Shown: in pieces, positions 55,147 through 64,000 of the stretch | How positions within the stretch are numbered: the stretch's first letter is position 1 | How the letters are laid out: each line of letters opens with the position of its first letter | Assembly (NCBI GenBank): GCA_949294195.1 | Contig: CASFGK010000018.1 | Span: forward strand, 62,001-126,000 | DNA: 64,000 nt | Reading direction: 5' to 3' | Source of the DNA: an uncultured Bacteroidales bacterium | GTDB lineage: Bacteria > Bacteroidota > Bacteroidia > Bacteroidales > UBA932 | Translations under genes and position numbers: made by a program | Notes under the pieces: model-generated | The model's input: the letters and a program-made list of their open reading frames with translations, nothing else | Databases searched by the model: none | Told to the model about the DNA's origin: nothing

Positions 55147-55161
55147 TCTGAATAATTCAGA
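55147..55161. repeat. Inverted repeat after malic enzyme gene, near MATE promoter
   Basis: Perfect palindrome TCTGAA-TAA-TTCAGA starting at the base after the malic enzyme stop and ending 10 bases upstream of the -7 box of the next gene. No T-run, so it reads as an operator rather than a terminator. Confidence 0.5.
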
Positions 55162-55171
55162 AATAAAATCG

Positions 55172-55179
55172 TACTTTTG
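55172..55179 (+). promoter_or_regulatory. -7 promoter box of the MATE gene
   Basis: TACTTTTG, full match to TAnnTTTG, 92 bases before the MATE ATG. The leader contains a well-placed AAAGGAG followed by ATG TAA at 55211-55216, a start codon directly followed by stop. Confidence 0.6.
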
Positions 55180-55271
55180 CACAAGAACGGCCAAAAGGAG
55201 AAATTATCAAATGTAACGCAGAAAGTACCCTTTTGTGCCGGCTTCAACTGTGTTCCAACAGACAGATAAGG

Positions 55272-56645
55272 ATGGCATCAGGAAACGCATATGAGGAACG
55301 GCTGGGTACTGACAGGATGCTGCCTCTTGTACTGAAGATGGCTTTGCCGGCCGTGGCGGCCCAGATGGTAAATCTTCTCTACAACATAATCGACAGAATA
55401 TACATCGGACACATTCCGGGTATAGGCACCGACGCTCTTGCAGGTGTAGGCGTTACCGGCTCCATAATAATTCTGGTATCCGCTTTTTCGGCAATAGTAA
55501 GCGGAGGCGGGGCGCCGCTTGCCGCCATTGCATTAGGACAGGGAGACAGGGAAAAGGCAGAGAGGATTCTGGGCAACGGCTTCATACTGCTCCTCTTTTT
55601 CACGATTGTCATCTCGGCCTTATGCTATATGTTCATGGAACCGGTACTCCTTTTCACGGGAGCTTCCCAAAACACCATAGGGTATGCGACAGATTATCTG
55701 TCGATGTATCTGACCGGAACGGTTTTCGTCCAGATATCAGTAGGTCTCAACACTTTCATCAATACTCAGGGACGGCCGGGAATAGCCATGATGTCCACCC
55801 TGATAGGAGCCTTTCTGAACATCGTGCTGGATCCCGTGTTCATTTTTGTGCTGGATATGGGTGTGAAGGGAGCAGCGCTGGCCACAGTGATTTCACAGGC
55901 ATGCAGCGCAGCATGGGTACTTGGATTCCTTTTTTCAAAAAAAGCATCACTCAATCTTGCCGGAAAATACATGCGCCTTGACAGGAAAATCATACTTGCC
56001 ATGCTCGGTCTGGGCATATCGCCCTTTATCATGGCAAGCACGGAAAGCCTGGTAGGGTTCGTCCTCAACACAAATCTCAAGCATTTCGGTGACATTTACG
56101 TCAGTGCCCTTGCCGTGATGCAGAGCGTCATGCAGTTCGGCAGCGCCCCTCTAACCGGTTTTGCACAGGGATTCATACCCGTATCGAGCTACAACTTCGG
56201 TCACGGGAACATGGACAGAGTAAGGGAGTGCTTCAAGGTCTCGGTAAGCATCATGTTCACATTCAATGCTGTACTGATGATTCTGATGATACTGTTTCCG
56301 GACATTGTAGCGTCAGCGTTTACCGGCGACAGTACTCTGGTGGACTGCGTGGACAAAATGATGCCTTATTTCCTGTCCGGCATGACAATATTCGGGCTTC
56401 AGAGAGCCTGCCAGAATACGTTCATCGCTCTCGGACAGGCAAAGATTTCAGTATTCATAGCCCTGCTGCGTAAGGTCATACTGCTGGTACCGCTGGCAAT
56501 CATACTTCCGGAATTCTGGGGAGTGACCGGTGTCTTCGCTGCTGAAAGCATAGCTGACGCCGCTGCGGCTATATGCTGTACAGTGATTTTCATGATCAGT
56601 TTCCCGAAAATACTCAGGAAAGGGGCTGCCGGAAACCGTATCTAG
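55272..56645 (+). CDS. MATE-family multidrug/Na+ efflux transporter
   Basis: 457 residues from ATG 55272; a TTG 13 codons upstream is open but weaker. Twelve hydrophobic segments in two six-helix halves, each with the MATE family pattern (for example LPAVAAQMVNLLYNIIDRIYIG in the first half and GxTxPLTGFAQGFIPV-type in the second). Exports drugs or cationic compounds using Na+ or H+. Its stop overlaps the convergent lysoplasmalogenase gene by 4 bases. A regulator is not adjacent. Confidence 0.9.
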   Translation: MASGNAYEERLGTDRMLPLVLKMALPAVAAQMVNLLYNIIDRIYIGHIPGIGTDALAGVGVTGSIIILVSAFSAIVSGGGAPLAAIALGQGDREKAERILGNGFILLLFFTIVISALCYMFMEPVLLFTGASQNTIGYATDYLSMYLTGTVFVQISVGLNTFINTQGRPGIAMMSTLIGAFLNIVLDPVFIFVLDMGVKGAALATVISQACSAAWVLGFLFSKKASLNLAGKYMRLDRKIILAMLGLGISPFIMASTESLVGFVLNTNLKHFGDIYVSALAVMQSVMQFGSAPLTGFAQGFIPVSSYNFGHGNMDRVRECFKVSVSIMFTFNAVLMILMILFPDIVASAFTGDSTLVDCVDKMMPYFLSGMTIFGLQRACQNTFIALGQAKISVFIALLRKVILLVPLAIILPEFWGVTGVFAAESIADAAAAICCTVIFMISFPKILRKGAAGNRI

Positions 56646-57376
56646 TATTCTTCCATTATTTTCCCCGTAAACCGCTTTCCGCCGGATTTCAGCTTGTCAT
56701 AGACCAGTCTGAGACGAGAAGCCCTGAGAAACAGGCATATCTGTCCGAGATAATACGGAACCATGACAAGATACATCTCATACTCAAGCGGTTCGACAAA
56801 CCTGTTCCATGCCAGCATAAGGTCGGAAAATACGAACAGGCATGCTCCGGCGGCATAAAGCCTGCTCCTCTGGAGCAGTGCCATGAAAAGCATCATGGAT
56901 ATCACCAGAGCATAGAATATAACGCCCGAACGGACTGCACCGGAAGGTGTCCCGGGGATGATTTCAGCCATGGAGAACGCCACTACCACCAATATAAGCA
57001 GGGCCAGCAGTATGGTATAGGCCAGATGTCTGGATTTTCTGGCCTTGCCCTGCACAGCCGCATTCCTGTTCCTCCATATGAACCTGCGTACGAAAAATAT
57101 GATCATAAACAGATGTGCGGCAGCAAAACACTCCATCTGCACCATGAAGTTGCCGGAAGCTCCTGCCAAATCACCTACTGCAGATGCAAACATGGCAAAA
57201 CTTACGGGCCAGGGCAGCAGCCATAGCGAGAAGCCGGCAAGAATCCATAACGGGAAAGAAATCTTATACGGTATGTCCACAGGGATGAAGTAAAGCAGTG
57301 ACAGAAGCATGAAAACGGCTGTTGCCGCAGAAGCCAGCCTGACTTTCTTTTCTTCAGTGATATCGCTACCAAACAT
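56642..57376 (-). CDS. Lysoplasmalogenase (YhhN/TMEM86 family)
   Basis: 244 residues with about eight membrane helices. The signature near the C-terminal third, Phe-Val-Phe-Ser-Asp-Leu-Met-Leu-Ala-Trp-Asn-Arg-Phe, matches the YhhN family pattern (SDxxxAxNRF). Members hydrolyse the vinyl-ether bond of lysoplasmalogens; plasmalogens occur in anaerobic Bacteroidales, so the role is plausible. Three phased TTGGCA repeats lie 43-71 bases upstream of its start. Confidence 0.82.
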   Translation of the reverse strand: MFGSDITEEKKVRLASAATAVFMLLSLLYFIPVDIPYKISFPLWILAGFSLWLLPWPVSFAMFASAVGDLAGASGNFMVQMECFAAAHLFMIIFFVRRFIWRNRNAAVQGKARKSRHLAYTILLALLILVVVAFSMAEIIPGTPSGAVRSGVIFYALVISMMLFMALLQRSRLYAAGACLFVFSDLMLAWNRFVEPLEYEMYLVMVPYYLGQICLFLRASRLRLVYDKLKSGGKRFTGKIMEEY

Positions 57377-57418
57377 ATTTTTCGGAATTTTCCTCTAATA
57401 TAGTACTTTTTTCATTCT

Positions 57419-57447
57419 TTGGCACAATGTTGGCAAAGTGATTGGCA
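57419..57447. repeat. Three phased TTGGCA repeats
   Basis: TTGGCA at 57419-57424, 57430-57435 and 57442-57447, spaced 11 and 12 bases, about one helical turn. The first two also approximate a sigma-54 promoter on the plus strand (GG at 57421-57422 and GC at 57433-57434). The remainder of this 153-base gap is AT-rich and ends in the atp terminator. Confidence 0.6.
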
Positions 57448-57487
57448 GATTTAGTTAAACATAAATATTGAATTAAAACAAGTTATA

Positions 57488-57520
57488 AAAAGGGACCTGG
57501 TCGTGAGATCGGTCCCTTTT
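57488..57520 (-). terminator. Terminator of the atp operon
   Basis: Ten-base perfect stem AAAAGGGACC/GGTCCCTTTT with a 13-base loop, followed on the minus strand by a T-run (CCCTTTTTATAA). It is 9 bases past the atpG stop codon. The symmetric T/A flanks would also stop plus-strand transcription. Confidence 0.88.
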
Positions 57521-57529
57521 CATTATATT

Positions 57530-58402
57530 CTACTGCTGCCCGCCTGCCATATCAAGGAGTTCGTCTGTTATGGACTGCTGCCGCTGCTTGTTGAACTGGA
57601 GTGTAAGATCCTGCAGCAGTTCCTTGCCGTTGTCCGTTGCCACCTGCATCGCGACAGTCCTGGCTGAATGTTCCGCTGCATTGGCATCCAGAAGAACGGC
57701 ATACATTTTCAAAAGCAGCACCTTCGGAAGAAGCGCTTCCAGGACCTGCGGTGCGGACGGCTCGACAATATAGTCCGGGACTGCCCCATCGCCTTCCTTT
57801 ACGGAAGGCCGCTCAAACATGACAGGAAGATACGTCTCCCGGACAGGGAGCTGCAAAGAGGTTGATCTGCAGTGGTTGTATATCAGCTCCACCCTGTCTA
57901 CCTGTTTTTCCGCAAACATCCCCATAAGCTTTTCCGCAAGTGCGGAAGTCTCTTCATATGACGGCTTGTCTGCCATGCCGGTATAATCACCTTGCGGCTT
58001 GAAACCGGCCTTTTTCACAGCATCAGCCATCTTTCTTCCTACCGGAAATACAAAGAAATCGTCCGGAGCCAGACCTTGTTCCCTATACTGCCTTACCGCT
58101 TCCATGAAATGCCTGACTGCTGTCGAATTGAATCCCCCACAAAGGGAAGAGTTGGATGCAAAAGCCACTATTGCAACCTTCTTCACAGGCCTTTGCGCGA
58201 TATAACGGTCTCCTCCTGATACATTGCCAGCAAGAAGATCCCTCAGGATACGGTGCATCTGCTGCTCATACGGCAGCAGGTTGCCTATTGCATTCTGAGC
58301 CTTGCGAAGCTTTGAGGATGCAACCATCTTCATGGCGGAGGTTATCTTCAAAGTCCCGTTTACAGAATTTATCCTGCTTTTTATTTCCTTTAATGATGCC
58401 AT
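57530..58402 (-). CDS. atpG: ATP synthase gamma subunit
   Basis: 290 residues. Central rotor stalk of F1. The N-terminal helix (KEIKSRINSVNGTLKITSAMKMV pattern) and C-terminal helix (ITDELLDMAGG pattern) that form the coiled coil are conserved. Last gene of the atp operon, 4 bases after atpA. Confidence 0.96.
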   Translation of the reverse strand: MASLKEIKSRINSVNGTLKITSAMKMVASSKLRKAQNAIGNLLPYEQQMHRILRDLLAGNVSGGDRYIAQRPVKKVAIVAFASNSSLCGGFNSTAVRHFMEAVRQYREQGLAPDDFFVFPVGRKMADAVKKAGFKPQGDYTGMADKPSYEETSALAEKLMGMFAEKQVDRVELIYNHCRSTSLQLPVRETYLPVMFERPSVKEGDGAVPDYIVEPSAPQVLEALLPKVLLLKMYAVLLDANAAEHSARTVAMQVATDNGKELLQDLTLQFNKQRQQSITDELLDMAGGQQ

Positions 58403-58406
58403 TTCC

Positions 58407-59993
58407 CTATTTTCTGAAAGCCAGCGCAGTAGCCGCCGCTTCCTGCTCTATTATCTTTCCGATGGTGTCATCCATATCGCCCGAGGCAAGCGGAGCCAGC
58501 ACATCCGCTTCATGGGAAGCATGCATCCTGTCAAGAAAAGCAGACTGGAATTCACGTACTTTTTCCACAGGTATATCACGCATGAGCCCGTGGGTCCCGC
58601 AATATAGAATCGCTATCTGATCTCCTACCGGCATCGGTGAATACTGCGGCTGGATCAGAAGCTGGTTGTTCTTGCGTCCCTTGTCTATGGACATTGCAGT
58701 CACCGGATCCATGTCGCTGCTGAACTTGGAGAATGATTCCAGTTCCCGGTACTGCGCCTGGTCAATTTTAAGTGTACCGGCCACTTTCTTCATGCTTCTG
58801 ATCTGGGCGCTTCCTCCGACACGCGATACCGAAATACCGACATTTATGGCAGGGCGGAATCCCTGGTTGAAAAGATCCGTCTCCAGAAATATCTGACCGT
58901 CCGTGATTGAAATCACATTGGTAGGGATATAGGCCGAAACATCGCCCGCCTGAGTCTCGATAATAGGCAGCGCCGTCAGCGACCCTCCGCATCTGACTTT
59001 TCCGGAAAGACTTTCGGGAAGATCATTCATATGCTCTGCGACTTCCTGCTGGTCAATGATTTTCGCGGCTCTTTCCAACAATCTGGAATGCAGGTAGAAG
59101 ATATCGCCCGGGTACGCCTCGCGGCCCGAAGGACGACGGAGGATCAGAGATACCTCCCTATATGCGACCGCCTGTTTTGAAAGGTCGTCATACACTACCA
59201 GCGCATGTCTTCCAGTATCCCTGAAGTACTCCCCGATTGCAGCTCCGGCAAACGGGGCGAAATACTGGAGCGCAGCCGGATCCGCAGCTGTTGCCGCTAC
59301 GACTACAGTATAGTCCATCGCACCTTTCTCCCGAAGAGTATTCACGATGTTTGCAACAGTGGAGCCCTTCTGGCCGACTGCCACGTATATGCAATATACC
59401 GGCTTCCCGGCCAGATAATTATCTCTCTGATTGATAATGGTATCTATGGCTATGGCTGTTTTGCCTGTCTGCCGGTCGCCGATGATCAGTTCCCTCTGTC
59501 CTCTTCCGATAGGAATCATGGCATCGATGGCCTTCAGTCCAGTCTGCAGAGGCTCCGTTACCGGCTGTCTGAAAATCACGCCCGGCGCCTTTCTCTCCAG
59601 AGGCATCTCGACAAGATCGCCCCCGACCTTGCCCCTGCCGTCCAAAGGTTCGCCCAGCGGGTCTACCACCCGGCCAAGCATTCCTTCACCGACATTTATC
59701 GAAGCGATTCTTCCTGTACGGCGTACTGTCATGCCTTCCTTGATCTGGTCTGTAGGACCAAGAAGGACAGCACCCACATTATCCTCTTCCAGATTCATCA
59801 CTACCGCCTTGATTCCGTTCTCGAATTCGAGCAGTTCGTTGGCTTCGGCATTGAGCAGGCCGTAGATTCTCACCACTCCGTCGCTCACCTGAAGCACTTC
59901 ACCGACTTCTTCGAATTTCAGTCCGGTATCTATATCTTTCAGCTGCCTTAGCAGCACATCCGAGATTTCACTTGGTTTTATATTCTGAGGCAT
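58407..59993 (-). CDS. atpA: ATP synthase alpha subunit
   Basis: 528 residues. Non-catalytic nucleotide-binding F1 subunit: Walker [10 protein letters not shown] (about 175-183), and the alpha-subunit signature [17 protein letters not shown] with the arginine finger. Full length. Confidence 0.97.
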   Translation of the reverse strand: MPQNIKPSEISDVLLRQLKDIDTGLKFEEVGEVLQVSDGVVRIYGLLNAEANELLEFENGIKAVVMNLEEDNVGAVLLGPTDQIKEGMTVRRTGRIASINVGEGMLGRVVDPLGEPLDGRGKVGGDLVEMPLERKAPGVIFRQPVTEPLQTGLKAIDAMIPIGRGQRELIIGDRQTGKTAIAIDTIINQRDNYLAGKPVYCIYVAVGQKGSTVANIVNTLREKGAMDYTVVVAATAADPAALQYFAPFAGAAIGEYFRDTGRHALVVYDDLSKQAVAYREVSLILRRPSGREAYPGDIFYLHSRLLERAAKIIDQQEVAEHMNDLPESLSGKVRCGGSLTALPIIETQAGDVSAYIPTNVISITDGQIFLETDLFNQGFRPAINVGISVSRVGGSAQIRSMKKVAGTLKIDQAQYRELESFSKFSSDMDPVTAMSIDKGRKNNQLLIQPQYSPMPVGDQIAILYCGTHGLMRDIPVEKVREFQSAFLDRMHASHEADVLAPLASGDMDDTIGKIIEQEAAATALAFRK

Positions 59994-60004
59994 AAATTGA
60001 TTCT

Positions 60005-60562
60005 TTAAACGATTCTTCGGTTCTTTTCCATAAACTGACGCCGCACTGATTCCAACTGCGATGACACACTGGCATCCAGTCTGTAGCCGTCAATCTCCAA
60101 TATGAAGCCCCCGATTATATCGGGATCGACCCTATGCTCGAAAAGCACTGTCTCTCCATATCTGCGCTTCATCTCTGCCGCCAGTTCCTTTTCAAGTTCC
60201 GGAGATGGAACGGCCGTTATCAGACGGCTGACCTTTATCTTGTTGGCTTCCCTGTATATGGAAACGAACGAAAGCAGCATCAGACGGAGTATTCTGGTCC
60301 TCCGGTTTTTCATTACCAGATGAATGAACCGGTCCAGCTCTTCCGCCATCCTGTCATTTCCGAGAGCGGATTCAAGCAGACTGAACTTCTGTCCGTCGGA
60401 AACAGACAACGGGTTGTCTATCAGAACTCTCAGTTCCGGAACGGCAGCAAGGCTGCGGACTAGGACAAGGACCTGGTCATAAACCTTTTCCGCGTTGCCG
60501 CTCTCTGTCGCATACTTCATCAGAGCCGAAGCGTACCTGTATGATACCAAACCTGTGTTCAT
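60005..60562 (-). CDS. atpH: ATP synthase delta subunit
   Basis: 185 residues. Peripheral stalk subunit linking F1 to the b subunit; helical N-terminal bundle and a C-terminal domain with the D-P-x-I-I-G-G-F motif (residues about 149-156). Between atpA and atpF. Confidence 0.94.
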   Translation of the reverse strand: MNTGLVSYRYASALMKYATESGNAEKVYDQVLVLVRSLAAVPELRVLIDNPLSVSDGQKFSLLESALGNDRMAEELDRFIHLVMKNRRTRILRLMLLSFVSIYREANKIKVSRLITAVPSPELEKELAAEMKRRYGETVLFEHRVDPDIIGGFILEIDGYRLDASVSSQLESVRRQFMEKNRRIV

Positions 60563-60580
60563 ATTCCGTCTCTGCCTTTA

Positions 60581-61096
60581 TCAGTTCTTCCTTCCGGAAG
60601 TATCCAGCGCGGACGCTTCCCCGACCATCTTCTCTATCAGGTCCATCTGCTCCTTGTCGGAAGAGAGTTTTTCCCGTATTACTTTCTCCGCCACACCGAC
60701 GGAAAGCATAGCCACCTGACTGCGGATCTCGCTGAGTGCGCTCTCTTTTTCGGCCTGAATCTGCATTCTGGCTTCGGCAAGGAGTTTTCCGGCCTCGTCC
60801 CGGGCCTGTTCCTGAGCCTGCTTTATAATGCTGTTTCTGGCTTCAGCAGCCTCTTTAAGTATCCTGTTCTGTTCTGAACGGGCCTCACCTATAATTCTGG
60901 CCTGTTCTTTCATCATGTTCGACATTTTCTCGTCAGCCTCCTTTGCGAGCTGGAGAGAATGGCCGATATAGCTTTTGCGCTTGTCGACCATGGACGTGAT
61001 TACGGGAAAGCCCCACTTCGCAAGTACGAAAAGCACCACTGCGAAAATGAGTACCATCCAGAAAAGGAGGCCGCTGTCTGGCATTAGCAATGACAT
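60581..61096 (-). CDS. atpF: ATP synthase b subunit
   Basis: 171 residues. One N-terminal membrane helix (about 10-30) with the conserved LLFWMVLIFAVVLFVLAKWG-like pattern, then a long charged coiled coil (about 40-155). Dimerises as the peripheral stalk. 16 bases before atpH. Confidence 0.95.
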   Translation of the reverse strand: MSLLMPDSGLLFWMVLIFAVVLFVLAKWGFPVITSMVDKRKSYIGHSLQLAKEADEKMSNMMKEQARIIGEARSEQNRILKEAAEARNSIIKQAQEQARDEAGKLLAEARMQIQAEKESALSEIRSQVAMLSVGVAEKVIREKLSSDKEQMDLIEKMVGEASALDTSGRKN

Positions 61097-61112
61097 CTCC
61101 TTCCTCCACCAT

Positions 61113-61379
<267 letters not shown>

Positions 61380-61443
61380 TTATTATTGTTTATACCCAAT
61401 TTCCCAAATCTCATCCTGCTGTTTCCGGTCTGTCATGAGAACA

Positions 61444-62523
61444 TTATTCCGTTTCGGGGGTTTCATGGGCCAGGCCGATGAACACAGCCGACAGCATCGT
61501 AAACACATAGGCCTGGATGAATGCAACCAGCAATTCAAGGAAATCCATGAATATGCCGAACAACACTGCGATGAACGTCATCGTTCCGTTAAGCAGAGGT
61601 CCGAGCTTGACCGTAATGAAAATTATGCAGACAAAGCTCAGAATAACTGCGTGTCCGGCCATAATGTTGGCAAACAACCTGATCATCAAGGCAAAAGGCT
61701 TGGTGAATATGCCGAATACCTCTGTGAACGGAATCAGCGGCACCGGGACCTTGAGCCACCAGGGAACATCCGGCCAGAACTTTTCCTTCCAGTAGTATCT
61801 GTTGGCAAACAGGTTGACTGCGAGAAAAGTACATACTGCCAGAACAAGTGTGACAGCTATGTTACCCGTAATATTGGCACCGCCAGGGAAAACCGGGATA
61901 ATACCCATAAGATTGTTCACCAGGATGAAGAAGAATACGGTGAGCAGATAGGGCGAGTATTTCCGGCTCTGTCCGGGCGGAATGGAGCCCTTGATGACAT
62001 CGTCGTCAATCATCTCTATTACAGGCTCAAGCAGTGCCGCCACGCCACCGGGGGCCTCTTTCAGCACATCATGTGTGCGATACCAACGGGAACAGCACAA
62101 TATCAGGGTAACCAGTATGATGCTGTTGATCATCAGTCCGAGAACATTTTTCGTAATCGAAATGTCGAAAGGCCTGACCTCGGCCCCGGAAGCATCCTTT
62201 TCCACTATCTTGCCGTCATACTTCCCTCCTTCAGCAATATAAAGGCCCTCATAAGGTCCGTTCCCGAACTCGGAAGACAGGAAACAGTGCCATCCTGTAG
62301 TCCTGCTGTACACTATCACCGGAAGGGGGATTGCAAGTTCCCTGTCTCCCAGTCTGGTGATATGCCACTGGTACGCATCTCCTATATGACCGAAAAGCAA
62401 GGACCTGATGTCCGGTCCCGACTCTTCCGACGCAGTTTCAGCAGCTGCTTCTCTTTCAGCGGCAGACATCCGGACCGGAAGCAGCAGCACTGAAAATATC
62501 AATATGTATTCCAACCATTTCAT
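61444..62523 (-). CDS. atpB: ATP synthase a subunit with extended N-terminal periplasmic domain
   Basis: 359 residues from ATG 62521-62523, with GGAGA upstream; a nine-codon extension is open but lacks a site. Signal-like first helix, a ~100-residue extracytoplasmic segment with an acidic stretch, then the usual membrane part. The essential Arg is in FALMIRLFANIMAGH. The long N-terminal part is normal for Bacteroidetes AtpB. 76 bases separate it from atpE. Confidence 0.94.
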   Translation of the reverse strand: MKWLEYILIFSVLLLPVRMSAAEREAAAETASEESGPDIRSLLFGHIGDAYQWHITRLGDRELAIPLPVIVYSRTTGWHCFLSSEFGNGPYEGLYIAEGGKYDGKIVEKDASGAEVRPFDISITKNVLGLMINSIILVTLILCCSRWYRTHDVLKEAPGGVAALLEPVIEMIDDDVIKGSIPPGQSRKYSPYLLTVFFFILVNNLMGIIPVFPGGANITGNIAVTLVLAVCTFLAVNLFANRYYWKEKFWPDVPWWLKVPVPLIPFTEVFGIFTKPFALMIRLFANIMAGHAVILSFVCIIFITVKLGPLLNGTMTFIAVLFGIFMDFLELLVAFIQAYVFTMLSAVFIGLAHETPETE

Positions 62524-62534
62524 CGATTGTCTCC

Positions 62535-62792
62535 TTATACCTCGACACAAACCGATACTGTGTTGTCTGACACTTCGGCAAATCCCGACCTTATATGCAG
62601 GATATTCTTCTCTCCGCCTACAGTATATTCGATATCGCCTTCTTCAAGAGCCGAAATGAGAGGGGCATGGTCATGCAGCACACAGAAACGACCGCCGAGA
62701 CCCGGCAGAGATACGGCACTTACCATCTGACCCAGTATCCGCGACCCGGGAGAGGATATGCTGAGGTAAATTCCACTTCTGACATTATCCAT
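62535..62792 (-). CDS. atpC: ATP synthase epsilon subunit (short form)
   Basis: 85 residues, only the N-terminal beta-sandwich; the C-terminal helical hairpin that inhibits ATP hydrolysis in other bacteria is missing. The pattern GGRFCVLHDHAPLISAL is the conserved epsilon segment. Short epsilon subunits are typical of Bacteroidetes, so this looks genuine rather than truncated. 22 bases after atpD, 11 before atpB. Confidence 0.92.
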   Translation of the reverse strand: MDNVRSGIYLSISSPGSRILGQMVSAVSLPGLGGRFCVLHDHAPLISALEEGDIEYTVGGEKNILHIRSGFAEVSDNTVSVCVEV

Positions 62793-62814
62793 TTTTCACC
62801 TCCTTGAAAAGCAC

Positions 62815-64000
<1,186 letters not shown>

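Noticed and set aside
61435-62493. Long open frame of about 350 codons on the plus strand opposite atpB
   Set aside because: Entirely antisense to the well-conserved atpB gene; composition (many His, Arg, Gln) is that of a shadow frame and no family motif is seen.
62535-62792. atpC as a truncated pseudogene
   Set aside because: The 85-residue beta-sandwich is complete and short epsilon subunits are normal in Bacteroidetes; spacing to neighbours is typical.

Overview
The window is a 64 kb piece of a Bacteroidetes chromosome, most probably order Bacteroidales. Support: a Bat/MoxR operon, ExbB-ExbD-TonB energisation genes, a fimbrillin/FimB-type fimbrial locus with DUF3575 and DUF3868-like partners, a DUF4296 lipoprotein, an atp operon in the order atpD-C-B-E-F-H-A-G with a very short epsilon subunit, and repeated use of the Bacteroidetes -7 promoter element TAnnTTTG upstream of genes that often lack a Shine-Dalgarno sequence. 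I cannot fix the genus. Coding density is very high: no gap without a gene exceeds about 155 bases. I saw no insertion sequence, prophage, CRISPR array or rRNA; there is one tRNA.

Layout. 1-4272 (minus): moxR, DUF58, a BatD-like gene, batA and the start of batB, an aerotolerance/envelope module. 4363-15996 and hpf to 16276 (plus): truA; exbB-exbD-tonB; rluB with a disordered Arg/Gly-rich arm; era; parC; a shikimate kinase fused to a PD-(D/E)XK-type HsdR-N domain; a CCA-adding enzyme; a XerC-like recombinase overlapping hpf. 16357-17433 (minus): a 2-hydroxyacid dehydrogenase and tRNA-Leu(CAG). 17487-22729 (minus): a five-gene fimbrial-type surface operon with a lipoprotein carrying a zinc-metallopeptidase motif. 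22873-30400 (minus): ftsY, pheT, a DUF4296 lipoprotein, an amidohydrolase, a radical SAM enzyme, dtd and deoC, probably one transcript.

30510-38293 (plus): two unrecognised small genes, then SLC13 permease, cysC, cysD, cysN, a sulfotransferase and an outer-membrane barrel. The module can import sulfate, make PAPS and transfer the sulfo group to an acceptor; no sulfate-reduction gene is present, so it looks built for sulfation. It resembles the Bacteroides sulfotransferase/PAPS cluster linked to steroid sulfonation. 38320-40181 (minus): an O-methyltransferase and an orphan NtrC-type regulator without a visible DNA-binding domain. 40291-42661 (plus): cmk, ispH, efp. 42752-50091 (minus): DUF308, dnaG, metG, murB, murA. 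50177-56645 (plus): fhs, a PHP phosphatase, a patatin, malic enzyme, a MATE transporter. 56642-64000 (minus): lysoplasmalogenase and the atp operon, with atpD cut by the window edge.

Most of the window is housekeeping. The parts most worth attention are the fimbrial operon with its metallopeptidase-like lipoprotein, the sulfation operon with its terminal barrel, and the AroK-nuclease-domain fusion. Smaller signals are in-frame insertions in AroK, MurB, MetG and XerC, and several short inverted or phased repeats at promoters.
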